From assembly GCA_963807355.1 (NCBI GenBank), contig CAWEBX010000007.1, forward strand, positions 186,001-250,000: 64,000 nucleotides of DNA. Direction: 5' to 3'. The position numbers and the translations under genes are program-made. The number at the start of each line of letters is the position of its first letter. The stretch's first letter is position 1. Under the pieces are notes generated by a model, which was given only the letters and a program-made list of their open reading frames with translations, searched no databases and was not told where the DNA came from. Source of the DNA: Nitrobacter sp963807355 (lineage in GTDB: Bacteria > Pseudomonadota > Alphaproteobacteria > Rhizobiales > Xanthobacteraceae). Below, in pieces: positions 44,837-54,336 of the stretch.

Positions 44837-45683
44837 TCAGCCCAATGTCACCCGGTTGGCAACCAGCATGTCCCCGAAGCTATCCCCGGCCAGGAATTCG
44901 TATTCCCGCTCGCGCTGGTCGGTGAGGGGATCGAGCGCGAGCAAGATTTCATCGACGAAGCCGGGGTGGCACATGATCAGACCACCATCCGGCAAACCGT
45001 TCAGAAATCCCTGCATCAGCGCGGCGAAGTCAGACTGCGCGAAGTCATAGGCGCCGGCGAAGGCCGGATTGAAGCGGATGCCGGCGCGCGCGGCATGGCG
45101 GCGAAATCCGGCGCTTAAAAGATCCAGTAGCAACGCCTTCGGCGCGGCGAATTGTTGCGTCAGCGGGTGTCGGCTGCGGCCACACTGCCGCACCCATGCG
45201 TCGGGTGCGGCAGTCTTGACGGCGGTCAGGAAGGCGCCGCGCACCTGAGGAAAAATCTGCACATGCTGATGGCCGTCGACATACTCGGGCGCGCGGCCGA
45301 ATCGTTCCACAAACGCCCCGATCTGCGCCGTCACCTCGTCGAAAATCATCTCGGGCTCGAGCCGGCGCGACAGGCTGGCGCGCAGCATCTTCGAGAGCGG
45401 CGGGAAACAGCCCGCCATCCAGCGGCCGGTAATGCAGGGTGAGCGGATGAAACGGCGCGGTCAAAGTGAGGTGCAGGCCGATCGCGCAATGCGGATTGCG
45501 CGCGCCCGCCACCTTCAGCGCCTCCACCTCATCGCGTCCTGCGGCCGGGCCGACCACCATCACCGACGTCGCGTTGATACGCTCCCTCTCGATTAGATTG
45601 AGGATCGCGCGGTTGACGCCCGGACTGATTCCGTAATCGTCTGCGCACAGCCGAATCCGGCGTTGCGGTTCATCGCCGCTCAT
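44837..45683 (-). CDS. YdjC/ChbG/HpnK-family deacetylase (one frame break)
   Basis: Starts at ATG 45683 (MSGDEPQRRIRLCADDYG), with the YdjC metal-binding start LCADDYGISPGVNRAI and HLTLTAPFHPL, then, after a frame break near 45412, the second half with YVDGHQHVQIFPQV and GLIMCHPGFVDE. The YdjC fold removes acetyl groups from sugars such as chitooligosaccharides; HpnK of the hopanoid cluster belongs here. The start overlaps the stop of the glycosyltransferase (ATGA), so they are cotranslated and probably act on the same glycolipid. The exact substrate is open. Confidence 0.85.
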
Positions 45684-46726
45684 TCGGCGACGGTCCGGTG
45701 CGGGCCGCCGTCGGCCGGCTCGGGTTCGGCCTGCTTCATGCTTTGCTCGGCGACGACGTAGATCGGCCGTGCCTTCAGTTCCGAGAGAATCTTGCCGATG
45801 TATTCGCCGACGATGCCGATCATCAGGAGCTGCACGCCGCCGATCGTCATCATGCCGACAAACAATGACGGATAGCCGGGAACCGACTCGCCGTCGACCC
45901 AGGTTTCCCAGAGGATAGACAAACCGAACAGGAAGGCTGCGAGCGCCAGCAGCAGGCCGAGCAGGCTGGCCAGCCGCAGCGGCGCCACCGAAAATGATGT
46001 TAGCCCCTCGATCGACAGACCGAGCAGCCGCGCGGCATTGAAGGTGGTCATGCCGTGGTCGCGAACGTCGGGCTCGTAGTCGACGCGGAACTGGCGGAAA
46101 CCGATCCAGCTCGCGAGGCCCTTGAAGAAGCGGTTTCGCTCCGGCATCCGGCGCAGCGCCGAAGCGGCACGAGGCGACAACAGGCGAAAATCGCCGGCGT
46201 CTTCGGGAATCCGCTGGCGCGCGCCCCAGTTGATGATCGCATAAAAGCTGTGCACGCCGATCCGCCGCAGCAACGACTCGTTCGTCCGGTGCGCCTTCGC
46301 GGTGTAGATGACGTCGTAGCCGTCGTTGATCCAGTGATCCACCAGCCGTTCCACGAGATCGGGCGAATGCTGGCCGTCGCCGTCCATGAACAGCAGCGCG
46401 CCGCGCTGCGCGTGATCCAGGCCCGCCATCAAGGCGGCTTCCTTGCCGAAATTGCGCGACAGCGAAACCACCTGCACGTCCAGCGCGGTGGCGGGAAGCG
46501 CGCGGGCGAGGTCGAGCGTGTCATCGGCGCTGCCGTCATCGACATAAACGACTTCGCAGGCGAGGCCGAAGCGCTGCCTCAGCTTTACCGCAAGCGCGCT
46601 GAGACGTTCGTGCAGTTGCTGGAGCCCGGCGGCTTCGTTGTAAACGGGGACGACGATCGACAGACCTTGCGCGGACGCGGTGGCCTTATCTGCAGGCAGA
46701 CCTGGAAGGCTGGTAGCTGGAGTCAT
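45680..46726 (-). CDS. Family 2 glycosyltransferase, polyprenyl-P sugar synthase type
   Basis: 348 residues. The GT2 domain has VVPVYNEAAGLQ, YVDDGSADDT, and the metal-binding FMDGDGQHSPDLVERLV, and SLSRNFGKEAALMAGLDHA. Two membrane helices lie near the C-terminus (LASLLGLLLALAAFLFGLSIL and LFVGMMTIGGVQLLMIGIVG). This topology is that of DPM1/GtrB/ArnC-type enzymes, which put a sugar on a polyprenyl phosphate for use by a GT39-like transferase across the membrane. Cotranslated with the deacetylase. The sugar cannot be told. Confidence 0.88.
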   Translation of the reverse strand: MTPATSLPGLPADKATASAQGLSIVVPVYNEAAGLQQLHERLSALAVKLRQRFGLACEVVYVDDGSADDTLDLARALPATALDVQVVSLSRNFGKEAALMAGLDHAQRGALLFMDGDGQHSPDLVERLVDHWINDGYDVIYTAKAHRTNESLLRRIGVHSFYAIINWGARQRIPEDAGDFRLLSPRAASALRRMPERNRFFKGLASWIGFRQFRVDYEPDVRDHGMTTFNAARLLGLSIEGLTSFSVAPLRLASLLGLLLALAAFLFGLSILWETWVDGESVPGYPSLFVGMMTIGGVQLLMIGIVGEYIGKILSELKARPIYVVAEQSMKQAEPEPADGGPHRTVAE

Positions 46727-46810
46727 CGGTCGGTTCCGACGGGGTCAATTCATTCCAGTTTGTAGGGTAGTAAGTGACAGCGTGCGCTTCAACGGGCGGA
46801 CGGCACGATT

Positions 46811-47788
46811 CTACGTCCGCAGGAACGCTTCCAGCTTTGCGAAAAGCGGGTTCTCGCGATCGAACACATAGTCAAGCGAGGCGATCGACACCGTTTCAGC
46901 ACCGTGTTGCCTTAGAAAACCGGCGAGCGCGTAAAGCCGGTCCGGCGGGCAATGCAGCGTAACCATCCCGGAGGACGTTGGTCCTCCGAACGGGGAGACT
47001 ACGCCGAAGCGATCATGTGCCTCTGTGAATAGTGCAGTATCGCAGCCGGTGAAGCGGGTTCGCACCTCGCGGTATTGGCTCGCGCGGGCGCGGGCGGCGA
47101 TGTGGTCGAGAATGATCCGCGTCGTTTCGCGTGCACCGCTGGACCAGTCCGCGTCGCGCGACGCGACCAGATTGGCCTGGCTGCGCAGGATCACGCCGTC
47201 GTCCAGCACCCTGAGGCCGTTGGCGGTGAGCGTTGCCCCGGTCGTCGTGATATCGACGATCATCTCGGCGGTGCCGACCGCGGGCGCGCCTTCGGTGGCG
47301 CCAGCGCTCTCGACGATGCGGTAATCGACCACGCCGTGCGAAGCGAAGAAGGCGCGGGTCAGGTTGATATATTTGGTTGCGATCCGCATCCTTCGGTTGT
47401 GCTGGGCGCGAAACCCGGTCGTCACGTCGTCGAGGTCGGCCATGGTACGCACATCGATCCAGGACTGCGGCACGGCGACAACCACGTTGGCGCTGCCGAA
47501 ACCGAGGCCGTTGATCAGCGCCACGCGTTTGTCGGCGTCGACGATGCTTTCGCGGATCAGATCTTCGCCGGTGACGCCGAGATGCACCAGGCCGCGCGCG
47601 AGTTGTGACGCGATTTCGCTCGCAGAGAGATAGGCGATCTCGACGTTATCGAGCTCGGCGATAGTGCCGCGATAGTCACGTACGCCCCGCGGTTTCGAGA
47701 GCGTCAGCCCGGCGCGGGCGAAAAACGCCTCGGCATTTTCCTGCAAACGGCCCTTCGAAGGCACGGCTAGAACAAGTGGCGTGGTCAT
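46811..47788 (-). CDS. hisG: ATP phosphoribosyltransferase HisG (long form)
   Basis: 325 residues. HisG joins ATP and PRPP in the first step of histidine synthesis. The catalytic domain has LVLAVPSKGRLQE, YLSASEIASQLARGLVHLGVTG and IVDITTTGATLTANGL. After it comes a C-terminal part of about 100 residues (SPFGGPTSSGMVTLHCPP..YALAGFLRQHGAETVS) that resembles the regulatory ACT-like domain of long HisG. Yet hisZ, usual partner of short HisG, lies upstream and overlaps (ATGA). Read from ATG 47788. Confidence 0.95.
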   Translation of the reverse strand: MTTPLVLAVPSKGRLQENAEAFFARAGLTLSKPRGVRDYRGTIAELDNVEIAYLSASEIASQLARGLVHLGVTGEDLIRESIVDADKRVALINGLGFGSANVVVAVPQSWIDVRTMADLDDVTTGFRAQHNRRMRIATKYINLTRAFFASHGVVDYRIVESAGATEGAPAVGTAEMIVDITTTGATLTANGLRVLDDGVILRSQANLVASRDADWSSGARETTRIILDHIAARARASQYREVRTRFTGCDTALFTEAHDRFGVVSPFGGPTSSGMVTLHCPPDRLYALAGFLRQHGAETVSIASLDYVFDRENPLFAKLEAFLRT

Positions 47789-48966
47789 TGCGCGCTCCCG
47801 CCGATCCGGCTCGCGGAAGATACGTCTGCGGACCGCGTCAACGCCTCGATCCAGACCGCGAAGCCGACCGCCGGGATCGGTGCGGCTGCCCCAAGTCGCG
47901 TCATAAGGTCGTCGTAGCGCCCGCCCGCAACCAGTGGCTCGTCGTCCTGGTCCTTGCGCTGCAGTTCGAATTCAAAACCGGTGTAGTAGTCGACGCCGCG
48001 GCCGAAGGCGGTAGCGAAGCTGATTCTATCAGTTTCTACGCCCCGCGCGGCCATGAAGCCGGTACGGCTTTCGACTTGATCGATCGCACGGTGAATATCG
48101 AGCCCGGCGTCTGAGGCGAGCGCGCGCAATTGGCCGAGCGCGTCATCCGGATCGCCCGATATCGCAAGAAACCGCTTGATGATCGTCAACGCCTCGTGCG
48201 GCAGCGCGCCGCTCTTCAGGGTGGATTGTTCGAGGAAGCGGTCGGCGATCTCATCCAAAGAGCGGCCGCCGACAATGGTCGCGCCTGCGATCGACATCAT
48301 GTCGGTCACCAGCGCTAAGGCCGCCTTGCGATCGGAGCCTGCGAGAGCCGCCAGCACGCCTTCGTATTCCTTGTGCCCGGGTCCGGACGCTAGCGTCAGT
48401 CGTTCAATATCCAGCGCGAGGCTGACCTTGCGGTTGAAATCCTTCATCAGCCGACGCCGCCATACCGGATAAAGGTCGAGCGAATCGATTAACGCGGTGA
48501 ACAGCGCAACGTCGCCTGTACGGATGTCGACGTCGGCGATGCCGAAAGCTGCAACGGCTTCCAGACCGAGCGCGAGCATTTCGGCGTCGGCGGCGGCGCG
48601 GTCCTGGCGGCCGAATGATTCGATGCCGGCCTGCGGGAATTCGCTTGAGCGGCCGCCACGATAGCGAAACACGGGTCCGAGATAGCAGAAGCCCGCCGGC
48701 TTGCCGGCCTTGCTGGACGCGAGATAGTCGCGCGCGACCGGGATGGTGAGGTCGGGACGAAGGCACAGTTCCTCGCCTCCCGAGTCGGACGTGAGGTAAA
48801 GGCTCTTGCGGATATCCTCGCCCGAGAGGTCCAAAAACGGCTCGGCCGGTTGAAGGATGGCTGGTTCCGCCTTGATATAGCCAGCCTGCATGAATGACGA
48901 CAGCAGGGCTGCTGCCCGGGCGGCGGTTCCAGTCGCCCCAAAGGCGTGCGTGTCGGTCATCGGCAT
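47785..48966 (-). CDS. hisZ: ATP phosphoribosyltransferase regulatory subunit HisZ
   Basis: 393 residues, a HisRS-like paralogue without the tRNA-binding part. It has LRPDLTIPVARDYL, FCYLGPVFRYRGGRSSEFPQAGIESFG and the C-terminal VAGGRYDDLMTRLGA, which are class II synthetase motifs turned to regulation of HisG. It is followed by hisG with a 4-base overlap, so the two are cotranscribed. A gene of about 200 bases of no clear content separates it from the TonB receptor. Confidence 0.94.
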   Translation of the reverse strand: MPMTDTHAFGATGTAARAAALLSSFMQAGYIKAEPAILQPAEPFLDLSGEDIRKSLYLTSDSGGEELCLRPDLTIPVARDYLASSKAGKPAGFCYLGPVFRYRGGRSSEFPQAGIESFGRQDRAAADAEMLALGLEAVAAFGIADVDIRTGDVALFTALIDSLDLYPVWRRRLMKDFNRKVSLALDIERLTLASGPGHKEYEGVLAALAGSDRKAALALVTDMMSIAGATIVGGRSLDEIADRFLEQSTLKSGALPHEALTIIKRFLAISGDPDDALGQLRALASDAGLDIHRAIDQVESRTGFMAARGVETDRISFATAFGRGVDYYTGFEFELQRKDQDDEPLVAGGRYDDLMTRLGAAAPIPAVGFAVWIEALTRSADVSSASRIGGSAQ

Positions 48967-49168
48967 CGTCCAAGCCTGCGCGCCGCCCGCGGGTGTCGCG
49001 CCTCCTGCCTAACATATTGAAATTCGATGTATAACGATGGCATGGCGAAGTCGCCGCGCCGCCGGTCAACATCATTGCGGCAGCCCATAGCACGGCGGGC
49101 GGTGAGTTTCGACCTCGTTCCGTCGGCTATTTGCCGAGAAGGTTGACGGCGACGGACGGCGCCTTGCG

Positions 49169-51325
49169 TCAGAATTTCATCGACGCGAACAGGCGCAAGT
49201 TGCGGCCGGGCTGCAACACCTCGTCCTTTTTGTAGGACTGGTGGAAGCGGATGTCGTCGTTGAGCAGGTTCTCGCCCTTTAGGCCGACGGTGAGCGTCAC
49301 CGGCCAGTCGCCGTTCGGCAACGTCGTCGTGTGATTGACTTCGGCGTTCAGAAGGTTATAGCCCGGCGTCGGCGTTTCGAACGCGCCGAGGTTGTTTTGG
49401 GCGAAAGCGTGCAGCAGGTTGACGCGCGCCGTCCAGTTTGCGTCGCGATAATAGACCCCGCCACCGAGCCGCTGCGGCGGAATCTTCGGCACGAAACTAC
49501 CGTCGAGGAATGTCGCGTGGACGATGTCGTATTGCGCCTCGAGGCCGAACATGCCGTTCCACATCCGCGCCACGTCATGCTCGATCTGGATTTCGCCGCC
49601 GGTGAAGCGGGCGTCGCGCTGCGAATAGATGATCTGGTCGTAGGTCGCGCCCGGCGTGCCGCAGGATGCGAAACTCTCGCTACAGCGGACACCGGTGAAG
49701 TTCTTGAAGATGAAGTTCTGATAGCGGGTGTGATAGATCGACAGTTCGAAACGGGTATCGCCACGTGCGCGCTTGAAACCGAGTTCGACGGTGTTCGCCT
49801 TTTCCAGCGTCATGGTCGGATCGCCGATTTCGAACGTGCGCGGCGTATCGTGCGGTCCCTTGTAGAACAGCTCGATGGGATCGGGCGCGCGCTCGACATG
49901 CTGCAACGTGGTGCGCGCGACGATGTCGTGCGGTAGATCGTAGAGCAGCCCCGCGCTGGCGCTGATTGGCATGAAGCGGCGATCGACCGGAAACACCGTG
50001 GGTTGATTCGGCGGTGGCAGGAACGTCGCGGGAAACCGTGCGCCGGTGCCGTCGGTCTCGGTCTGCTCGATACGAAATGCCGCCTGTGTTCGCAGATTTC
50101 GCGTGATCCGCAGTTCCTCGAACAGGAAGGCGGCGAGATTGGCATTCTGCGCCGGTGCGAGCAGGGGATCGGTCGCGCCGGCGACCGATAAATTGCGCCG
50201 GCTCCATTGCACGCCGCCGGAGCCACGCAATTCGCCCAGCATGGTGGCGAACGGCAGGTGCGTGACCTCGACGCGGGATTCAAACTCCTGGTTCTTGAAT
50301 CGCGAACCGATCAGCGCGGCGGCGCCGACGCCGTTGATCTCGTTGTGCTTGTAGTCGGAGTAGCCGAGCCAATAGCGCACCGTATCGATGCTGCTTTCTC
50401 CCACGCGCCACTCGCCGCGGCTCGCCCATTTCTGCTGGTGCAGGTCGATGTGGTTTTTCACCCTGGCGGAATCGATGCCGGGGATGAAGTAGGTCATCGC
50501 TGTGTCCTGAAACGACATGCCGACGAAACCGCGATCGAAAATGTAGGAGCCGCCGACCGCGTGGCCATCGGCGCGATAGCTGGAATTGGTCTGAATGCCG
50601 CCGGGGATACGATAGTCGTTGGCCTGCCGGGCGTACGCGTCGGCATGGATCGCGACGTTGCTGCCGCCGGCATCGAGTTGTACCGCGCCGTCGCGGCCGG
50701 TGCTGACACTGTTGAGGCCGCCGCGTGCCTCGAACGCGATGCCGTTCTTCGGAATTGTCGTTGGGATGCGGTTGTTGCTGGCGCTGACCACGCCGCCTGT
50801 CGCCTGCGAGCCAAAGCGCAACGTCCCGGGACCGCGAATGACCTCAACGTTCTGTGCCGATAGCGGATCAATCGTCACGGCGTGGTCTTCCCCGAGATTG
50901 GCCATGTCGCCGGAGCCGATGCCGTTTTCCTGGGTTCGCACCCGGAAACCGCCGAGGCCTCGGATCACCGGGCGGCTCGCCACCGGCGAGAACGACGTTG
51001 CCGAGACGCCGGGCGTGGTCCCGAGCGTGTCTCCGAGCGAAGCGGCGCCGCGCCCCAGCACCTGCTTCGCTGTGAGCAGGCTTGCTGAGGCGAGGGGCAC
51101 GTCGGCGCGAGGTTGTTCCGGCACGGCGGGGAGCGGCGCCGGCGCCGGCACTGGCGCCCGCGCTCGAGTGACGCGACGAACGGCGACGCGGGCGCGCCGT
51201 TTGGCGGGCTTGGGCGCGTTGACGGTGATTCCGGGCAGCAGCTGCCCTTGTGCCCGCGCCTCCATGGTTGGGGAGCCGATCAGGCACACCATCCCCGCGA
51301 CCACACCCAAAACTACCCGCCGCAT
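49169..51325 (-). CDS. TonB-dependent outer membrane receptor (ZnuD-like?)
   Basis: 718 residues from ATG 51325 (MRRVVLGVVAGMV), preferred to ATG 51355 because AGGAA lies 5 bases before it and a signal peptide (to TMEARAQ) then starts at once. After a Pro/Arg-rich stretch come the plug (LGDTLGTTPGVSATSFSPVA, PVIRGLGGFRVRTQENGI, VEVIRGPGTLRFGS) and a beta-barrel ending in SMKF, with a C-terminal Phe as usual for outer membrane proteins. The late motif LLNDDIRFHQSYKKDEV resembles the end of ZnuD zinc receptors. The substrate is not proved; iron or zinc is most likely. Confidence 0.9.
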   Translation of the reverse strand: MRRVVLGVVAGMVCLIGSPTMEARAQGQLLPGITVNAPKPAKRRARVAVRRVTRARAPVPAPAPLPAVPEQPRADVPLASASLLTAKQVLGRGAASLGDTLGTTPGVSATSFSPVASRPVIRGLGGFRVRTQENGIGSGDMANLGEDHAVTIDPLSAQNVEVIRGPGTLRFGSQATGGVVSASNNRIPTTIPKNGIAFEARGGLNSVSTGRDGAVQLDAGGSNVAIHADAYARQANDYRIPGGIQTNSSYRADGHAVGGSYIFDRGFVGMSFQDTAMTYFIPGIDSARVKNHIDLHQQKWASRGEWRVGESSIDTVRYWLGYSDYKHNEINGVGAAALIGSRFKNQEFESRVEVTHLPFATMLGELRGSGGVQWSRRNLSVAGATDPLLAPAQNANLAAFLFEELRITRNLRTQAAFRIEQTETDGTGARFPATFLPPPNQPTVFPVDRRFMPISASAGLLYDLPHDIVARTTLQHVERAPDPIELFYKGPHDTPRTFEIGDPTMTLEKANTVELGFKRARGDTRFELSIYHTRYQNFIFKNFTGVRCSESFASCGTPGATYDQIIYSQRDARFTGGEIQIEHDVARMWNGMFGLEAQYDIVHATFLDGSFVPKIPPQRLGGGVYYRDANWTARVNLLHAFAQNNLGAFETPTPGYNLLNAEVNHTTTLPNGDWPVTLTVGLKGENLLNDDIRFHQSYKKDEVLQPGRNLRLFASMKF

Positions 51326-51348
51326 ACTTTTCCTGCAATTAATTTGTA

Positions 51349-51382
51349 ATCGCATATAAGATGCAGATGCAATTCACTTGCA
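51349..51382 (-). promoter_or_regulatory. Possible Fur-type operator upstream of the TonB receptor
   Basis: On the minus strand, TGCATC-TGCATC-5 bases-TGCGAT, at 51349-51371, a row of three similar hexamers of the type I recall for the Bradyrhizobium Fur box. Overlapping it, TGCAA-5 bases-TTGCA (51368-51382) forms an inverted repeat. All lie 24-60 bases before ATG 51325. Iron or metal repression is inferred. Confidence 0.45.
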
Positions 51383-51565
51383 AGTAGAAAAAATGGATTA
51401 CGTCGGAAGTCGAGAGAGGCAGGAATACGTCATGGCAGGGGCTTGCTCCGACCATCGGCGGGGCTGTCGGGTCGGGAAATAAGCCGACCATTACGGGCGG
51501 TGCCGAAACAACCTGACTTCGTCTTTTGAGATGATCTGTCGCGCGAGCCTGACCCGGTGCTCCCG

Positions 51566-52315
51566 CTATTCTGGCTGCCAGTCGCCCAGCACGGTCTGGA
51601 CAAGGGCGAGGACGGCAACCGCGGCGGTATCGGCGCGCAGGATGCGCGGTCCGAGCGACAGCCGCAGGGTATGGGGTTGGTTGAGCAGGCTTTCCCGCTC
51701 GTCTTCAGCGAAGCCGCCTTCGGGACCGACCAGAACGTCGATGCCTTGCGCGGCGTCGCGCATCGGCTCCAGCGTCCGCGCCGGATTTGCCGTCAGAGCG
51801 GCCTCGTCGCAGAATACCAGCAGGCGTTCGGGGGCGCGCCGGCCGAGCCAACGATCCAGGGACACCGGCTCCTCGACCGCAGCCAGGCTGAGGATGCCGC
51901 ATTGCTCGGCCGCTTCGATGACATTGGCGCGCATCCGATCGCCGTTGACGCGAGCGACCTGCGTGAAGCGGGTCAGGACGGGCTGCAGTGCGGAGACCCC
52001 CATCTCCACCGCTTTCTGGACCATGTAGTCGAGCCGGGCATGTTTCAGCGGCGCGAACACGTAGCGCAGGTCTGGCAGGTGGTCCTGTTTCCTCGTCACG
52101 GCGACGATTTCGAGATTTTCCGGACGCTTGCGGCCTGAGATCGCTGCGCGCCACTCGCCGTCGCGGCCGTTGAAGACCAGAACGTTCGTCCCGGTCCCGA
52201 GGCGCAGGACATTACCGAGATAGTTGCCCTGATTGCGGTTGAGCGGAACTCTGTTGCCCGCCGCAAGCGGTGCATCGACATAGAGCCGGGGACTGCGAAA
52301 GTCGGTGTGAGGCAT
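51566..52315 (-). CDS. rsmE: 16S rRNA m3U1498 methyltransferase RsmE
   Basis: 249 residues. RsmE methylates U1498 of 16S rRNA. The N-terminal PUA-like domain starts MPHTDFRSPRLYV, and the C-terminal SPOUT knot has LVGPEGGFAEDE and LGPRILRADTAAVAVLAL, which bind AdoMet. Length fits the family. It precedes the ubiA side on the other strand by about 290 bases. Confidence 0.95.
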   Translation of the reverse strand: MPHTDFRSPRLYVDAPLAAGNRVPLNRNQGNYLGNVLRLGTGTNVLVFNGRDGEWRAAISGRKRPENLEIVAVTRKQDHLPDLRYVFAPLKHARLDYMVQKAVEMGVSALQPVLTRFTQVARVNGDRMRANVIEAAEQCGILSLAAVEEPVSLDRWLGRRAPERLLVFCDEAALTANPARTLEPMRDAAQGIDVLVGPEGGFAEDERESLLNQPHTLRLSLGPRILRADTAAVAVLALVQTVLGDWQPE

Positions 52316-52606
52316 GATTGAAATCCTGCGGGAGCACTCTTCTAGAGCAGGGCGAGGAAAATTGCGTAGCGATTTCCGTTCCCATCAAACTCGATGAACA
52401 ATTTGCCTTGAACAGCGCGGCTGCGGCATCATTCCGATGGAAATGTGCGATATTGGGGACGTTGCTGATTGCGGCGCGACCATGCGTCGCGCTCTTGCCC
52501 AATTCGTCGGGTTGTTAGGAATTGGCCGCAATCGTACAAATCGGACATCAAGGAAGGTCGTTTGTTGGGAAAGGACTTGGGCATTTGACCCTGCCGGAGG
52601 AATGCT

Positions 52607-53325
52607 GTGATCATTCTACGCATGATCGTTCCGCTGACGCTTGCGGTTTTCGCTATCGGCACCACGGGGGCGCTTGGCCAGACCCCGTTTCCGGCGCCAT
52701 TGCCTAATAGCGCGACCGGAACGGTCAACGATCCGGCGTTTCCGCCGGTCAACGGGGCGCCTGCGCAGAAGGCTGCCGCGCCTCAGGATTCTGCCGTTTC
52801 CCCCCGTCAACGGAACCTCTGCGACGACGGGCGCGCCGGCTGCGTTTCCGTCAGGCAGGCGCAGCTCCGGTGGGTAGTTTCGGAGCGCCTGCTCGCCAGC
52901 AGGCGGGTCCGCCCGGTGGCGAAGATTGCATGAAGGAGTTCATGCCGCTGCGTGAGGCGGCTGAGAAACGCGGCAAGTTGATCCAGACCGCCAGCGCCCG
53001 TCATGCGCCGCCCGACGAAGCCTGCAAGCTGATCGGGCAGTATTCGCAGGCGGAAGCCAAAATGATCAAATTCATCGATACGAATTCCCAGAGGTGCGGA
53101 ATTCCCGACAATGTCGGGAAGCAGATGCACACCAACCACAAGGCGACCGAGACGATGGAGCAGAAGGTTTGCGACGTGGCGAAGCAGGCAAAGATGCGCG
53201 GCCCGGCCGGCCCGAGCCTGAGCGAGGCTCTGGGGTCGGCATCCGGCGGATTGCCTGAGGCAACCACACCGAAGAAGGGCGGCAGCACGTTCGATACCTT
53301 GAGCGGCAACGCTCTCACCCGATGA
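52607..53325 (+). CDS. Exported protein of unknown function (frame broken twice)
   Basis: Starts at GTG 52607 with GGAGG 6 bases before it. A signal peptide (MIVPLTLAVFAIGTTGALGQ) leads into a Pro-rich part with a repeated phrase FPPVNGxx. The second half, in another frame, has a Cys-containing helical domain (CMKEFMPLREAAEKRGKLIQ..CKLIGQYSQAEAKMIKFI..CGIPDNVG) with four cysteines spaced as if to form disulfides. Breaks are near 52800 (a run of C) and 52860. Homologues seem to exist in this bacterial group; function not known. It lies just before ubiA. Confidence 0.72.
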
Positions 53326-53335
53326 CGGAATTTTG

Positions 53336-54292
53336 ATGAGCGATGCGGCTGCGCGCGTCGCGGACTCGGTCGGCAACTGGGTCGATAGCCGCGCGCCGCT
53401 GTGGGCGCGCCCCTATCTCAGGCTGTCGCGGCTGGACCGTCCGATCGGGTCGTGGCTGCTGTTGATGCCGTGCCTATGGTCGACGGCGCTGGCTTCGCAC
53501 GTCGCCCGTGACGTGAGCCGGCTTCCTCTCACGATCGTGCTGTTTCTCATCGGCGCGTTCGCGATGCGCGGCGCTGGCTGCACCTGGAACGATATCACCG
53601 ACCGCGATCTCGATGCGCGCGTGGAGCGTACGCAGTCGCGCCCTATTCCGGCGGGACAGGTTACGGTGACACAGGCGCTCGTGTTTCTCGTTGCGCAGGC
53701 GCTGGTCGGGCTGGTCGTGCTGCTGCAGTTCAACCACTTTGCCATCGCAACGGGAATTGCCTCGCTCGTCATCGTTGCGGTCTATCCTTTCATGAAGCGC
53801 ATCACCTATTGGCCGCAGGTCGTGCTCGGCCTCGCGTTTTCGTGGGGCGCGCTGATGGGATTTGCGGTGTGCTGGGCCGCATCGATGCGGCCGCGCTGGC
53901 GCTGTATGCGGGGTCGGTCGCATGGGTGATCGGCTATGACACGATCTATGCACATCAGGATGCGGACGACGATGCGCTTATCGGCATCAAGTCGACGGCA
54001 TTGCTGTTCGGTGAGCGCACGCGCTTAGCGCTTGCGATCTTCTACGGGCTGGCCGTCGTGCTGATCGGCGTTGCGTTGCATCTTGGCCGGCGCGCGATGG
54101 CCGGCATGGATCGGCCTTGCGGCCTTTGCCGCGCATCTCGCCTGGCAGATCGCCCGGATCGAGATCGGCGACCCCCGTCTCTGCCTGTGGATTTTCAAAT
54201 CCAACCGCGATGCAGGGCTGTTGTTGTTCGCCGGATTGCTGGCCAGCGCGTGGCTATGCCGGGACATGATCCCGAAGCGATTCTCCGTTTAA
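53336..54292 (+). CDS. ubiA: 4-hydroxybenzoate octaprenyltransferase UbiA (frame broken twice)
   Basis: From ATG 53336. UbiA joins the polyprenyl chain to 4-hydroxybenzoate in ubiquinone synthesis at the membrane. It has the Asp-rich prenyl diphosphate motif NDITDRDLDARV and the second motif YDTIYAHQDADDD, with about eight hydrophobic segments. The frame breaks near 53875 and 54095; the pieces join into a full-length protein ending FKSNRDAGLLLFAGLL..RFSV. It probably shares control with the preceding gene. IspB-like synthase in this window makes the chain. Confidence 0.92.
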
Positions 54293-54336
54293 TGCCCGGC
54301 AATGAATGAATAGCCGAGGATGCTTTCTCGAACGTT

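Noticed and set aside
52340..52395. Possible diverged dispersed repeat before the exported protein
   Set aside because: It only loosely resembles repeats of this bacterial group and has no clear inverted ends.
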